A DNA stretch of 21,224 nucleotides from Patescibacteria group bacterium (lineage in GTDB: Bacteria; Patescibacteriota; Minisyncoccia; Portnoybacterales; GWB1-42-6), in assembly GCA_018826025.1 (NCBI GenBank), contig JAHKAK010000021.1:1-21224 (forward strand), read 5' to 3'. This document shows positions 20,124 to 21,224 of this stretch, one piece after another. Every line of letters begins with the position of its first letter. Within the stretch, counting starts at the first letter, position 1. Both the position numbers and the translations under genes were made by a program. The notes below the pieces were generated by a model, which was not told the DNA's origin, made no database searches, and saw only the letters and a list, made by a program, of their open reading frames with translations.

Positions 20124-20408
20124 ATGAAAAAGAAATTTTTGATGGGTATCATGCTCATTGTGATTAGTTGGACGTTTGCTGGTTGCGCCTGGTATGGGGG
20201 TTATGGGAGTCCTGTCTATCCTAACTTTCCCTCTTACGGTTATCCCTATCCATCCGGTCCATCCGGCCACTTTTTTCCTTATGGAGGATATCGCGGGTAT
20301 AATAGGAGTCATTTTGGCGGAAATTACCATTACCATAAAGGAAGACACCATCTTCACCGAGGAGGCCACAATTATTACAGGGGTTACCGAGGAGGCTTTC
20401 ACCGATAA
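20124..20408 (+). CDS. Small Gly/Tyr/His-rich lipoprotein
   Basis: AAGGAGG (20111-20117) fixes the ATG at 20124. A longer reading from 20040 would add 28 residues and bury the ribosome binding site. The product has 94 residues: a type II signal peptide (MKKKFLMGIMLIVISWT) with lipobox FAGC, then a mature chain rich in Gly, Tyr, His and Pro (YGGYGSPVYP..., NYHYHKGRHHLHRGGHNYY). The clustered histidines could bind metal; the Gly-Tyr repeats suggest a flexible or adhesive surface protein. Both are inferences. The leader contains GTTCTTTA (20028-20035). A bidirectional terminator follows. Confidence 0.85.
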   Translation: MKKKFLMGIMLIVISWTFAGCAWYGGYGSPVYPNFPSYGYPYPSGPSGHFFPYGGYRGYNRSHFGGNYHYHKGRHHLHRGGHNYYRGYRGGFHR

Positions 20409-20431
20409 TTAAGCTCAACGTTTCAAAATTA

Positions 20432-20462
20432 AAAAGCGTTCCGTAAAATACGGAGCGCTTTT
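20432..20462. terminator. Bidirectional terminator between lipoprotein and histidine kinase genes
   Basis: AAAAGCGTTCCGTA and TACGGAGCGCTTTT (14 bp with one G-T pair) flank AAA. The A-run and T-run at its two ends suit termination on both strands, between convergent genes. Confidence 0.85.
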
Positions 20463-20491
20463 AACTTAGATAAAGAATGTCTTTTCTCGGC

Positions 20492-21224
20492 TCAAGCTTT
20501 TACCATCGGCAATTTAATGATAAATTTTGTGCCAATGCCCTCCTGGCTCTCAAAAGTCATCTCGCCCTTGTGCATTTTTATTATTTTTTTCGCGATAAAT
20601 AAGCCCAGGCCGGAACCGTCTGTATGAATCTTTACGGCGTTTGAACCTCTGAAGAATTTAGAAAATATTTTTTTCTGCTCTTTTTCCGGAATACCGATTC
20701 CATTATCAATAACGTTTATTACTAAAAAGCTGTCTTCCGCTGCTACGCTGATCTTAATTTTTCCGTTTTCGGGAGTATAATTCGCGGCATTACTTAAAAT
20801 ATTTTCTATTACCATTGAGATCTTGCTTTCATCTGCCGTAATAGCGGGTAAATTTTTTGCTAATTCATATTGCAAATCAATATTTTCACTCCGAACAAGG
20901 CTATTTATACTCATTCGCGTTTTCGTCAATATTTTTTTGATATCGCAGCTGCTTAAATTTAACTTAAAATTTCCTTCCTCAATCCTTGAGACATTCAACA
21001 GATTATTGACGATTATAATCAATTTTTCGTTGCTGATATTTCCCATTTCCATATAATGACGTTGTTCCGGCCGAACTTTTCCGGCTTCATTTTTAAGTAA
21101 CAGATCAAAGATCCATTTAATCGTTGAGAGAGGCGTCCTTAATTGGTGGGCGGCCACCGAAATAAATTCCGACTTTGATTTGTCCAGCTCTTTTTCCTTG
21201 GTCAGATCATAAAATATTTTCAAT
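20492..21224 (-). CDS. Sensor histidine kinase, C-terminal part (5' end outside window)
   Basis: The frame is open to the window edge; the first codon that could serve as a start (TTG at 21221-21223) is only the edge of a longer gene. Visible in order: KELDKSKSEFISVAAHQLRTPLS with phospho-acceptor His at residue 26 of this fragment, N-box IENILSNAANYTP, G1 VIDNGIGIPEKEQKKIFSKFF, and G2 DGSGLGLFIAKKI, ending KLPMVKA with TGA. It is an orthodox HisKA plus HATPase_c kinase. The IFYDLTKEKELD just before it is what usually follows a PAS domain, so a PAS sensor probably lies upstream. The partner response regulator is not in the window. Confidence 0.93.
   Translation of the reverse strand, partial: LKIFYDLTKEKELDKSKSEFISVAAHQLRTPLSTIKWIFDLLLKNEAGKVRPEQRHYMEMGNISNEKLIIIVNNLLNVSRIEEGNFKLNLSSCDIKKILTKTRMSINSLVRSENIDLQYELAKNLPAITADESKISMVIENILSNAANYTPENGKIKISVAAEDSFLVINVIDNGIGIPEKEQKKIFSKFFRGSNAVKIHTDGSGLGLFIAKKIIKMHKGEMTFESQEGIGTKFIIKLPMVKA

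Noticed and set aside
20004..20402. 132-aa minus-strand reading frame opposite the lipoprotein
   Set aside because: The lipoprotein has a perfect ribosome binding site, signal peptide and lipobox; the opposite frame has low-complexity composition and no initiation signal.

Overview
The window most likely comes from a bacterium of the Candidate Phyla Radiation (Patescibacteria, Parcubacteria-like). This is an inference. It rests on a secreted coiled-coil protein with the FDPVKKAE segment seen in patescibacterial DUF5667 proteins, several short membrane or envelope proteins without clear relatives, a sortase carried on a membrane-methyltransferase-like domain, an Obg GTPase lacking the usual C-terminal extension, a tRNA without encoded CCA, and dense packing of compact genes. 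TGA is used as a normal stop (88-aa protein, histidine kinase), so the recoded Gracilibacteria/SR1 code does not apply.

Almost everything lies on the minus strand. Positions 1-140 are the 3' tail of an insertion-sequence integrase. Positions 258-1430 encode the methyltransferase-like/sortase fusion, behind a consensus promoter and a long leader. Positions 1714-7641 hold a MacAB-like export cluster read right to left: periplasmic adaptor, ATPase, permease, 3-methyladenine DNA glycosylase, second permease, and the short 3' remnant of a third permease. Two copies of a palindromic repeat and one MITE-like element sit in its gaps. Positions 7749-9708 hold a second MITE-like element, an NAD(P)-type malic enzyme with its terminator, and a small gene split by a nine-adenine run.

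Positions 9709-12904 hold a membrane metallophosphoesterase and then a visibly AT-rich restriction-modification pair: a PD-(D/E)xK nuclease and an NPPY DNA methyltransferase. Next come a small membrane protein, ObgE, an 88-aa small protein, the DUF5667-like protein, a cupin, a third MITE-like element, MscL, an AI-2E/PerM family transporter and tRNA-Asn. Positions 18176-18826 are a LysM-RlpA cell-wall gene interrupted by one in-frame TGA inside a strong hairpin. After a probable IS fragment come two plus-strand envelope proteins, a bidirectional terminator, and the C-terminal part of a sensor histidine kinase that runs off the window.

The envelope is the common theme: sortase, export pump, LysM/RlpA, MscL, transporter, lipoprotein and sensor kinase. 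The points most worth a second look are the sortase fusion, the TGA-interrupted LysM-RlpA gene, the A9-split small gene, the restriction-modification pair, and a set of genes whose -10 boxes sit 6-7 bases before the start codon, suggesting leaderless mRNAs.
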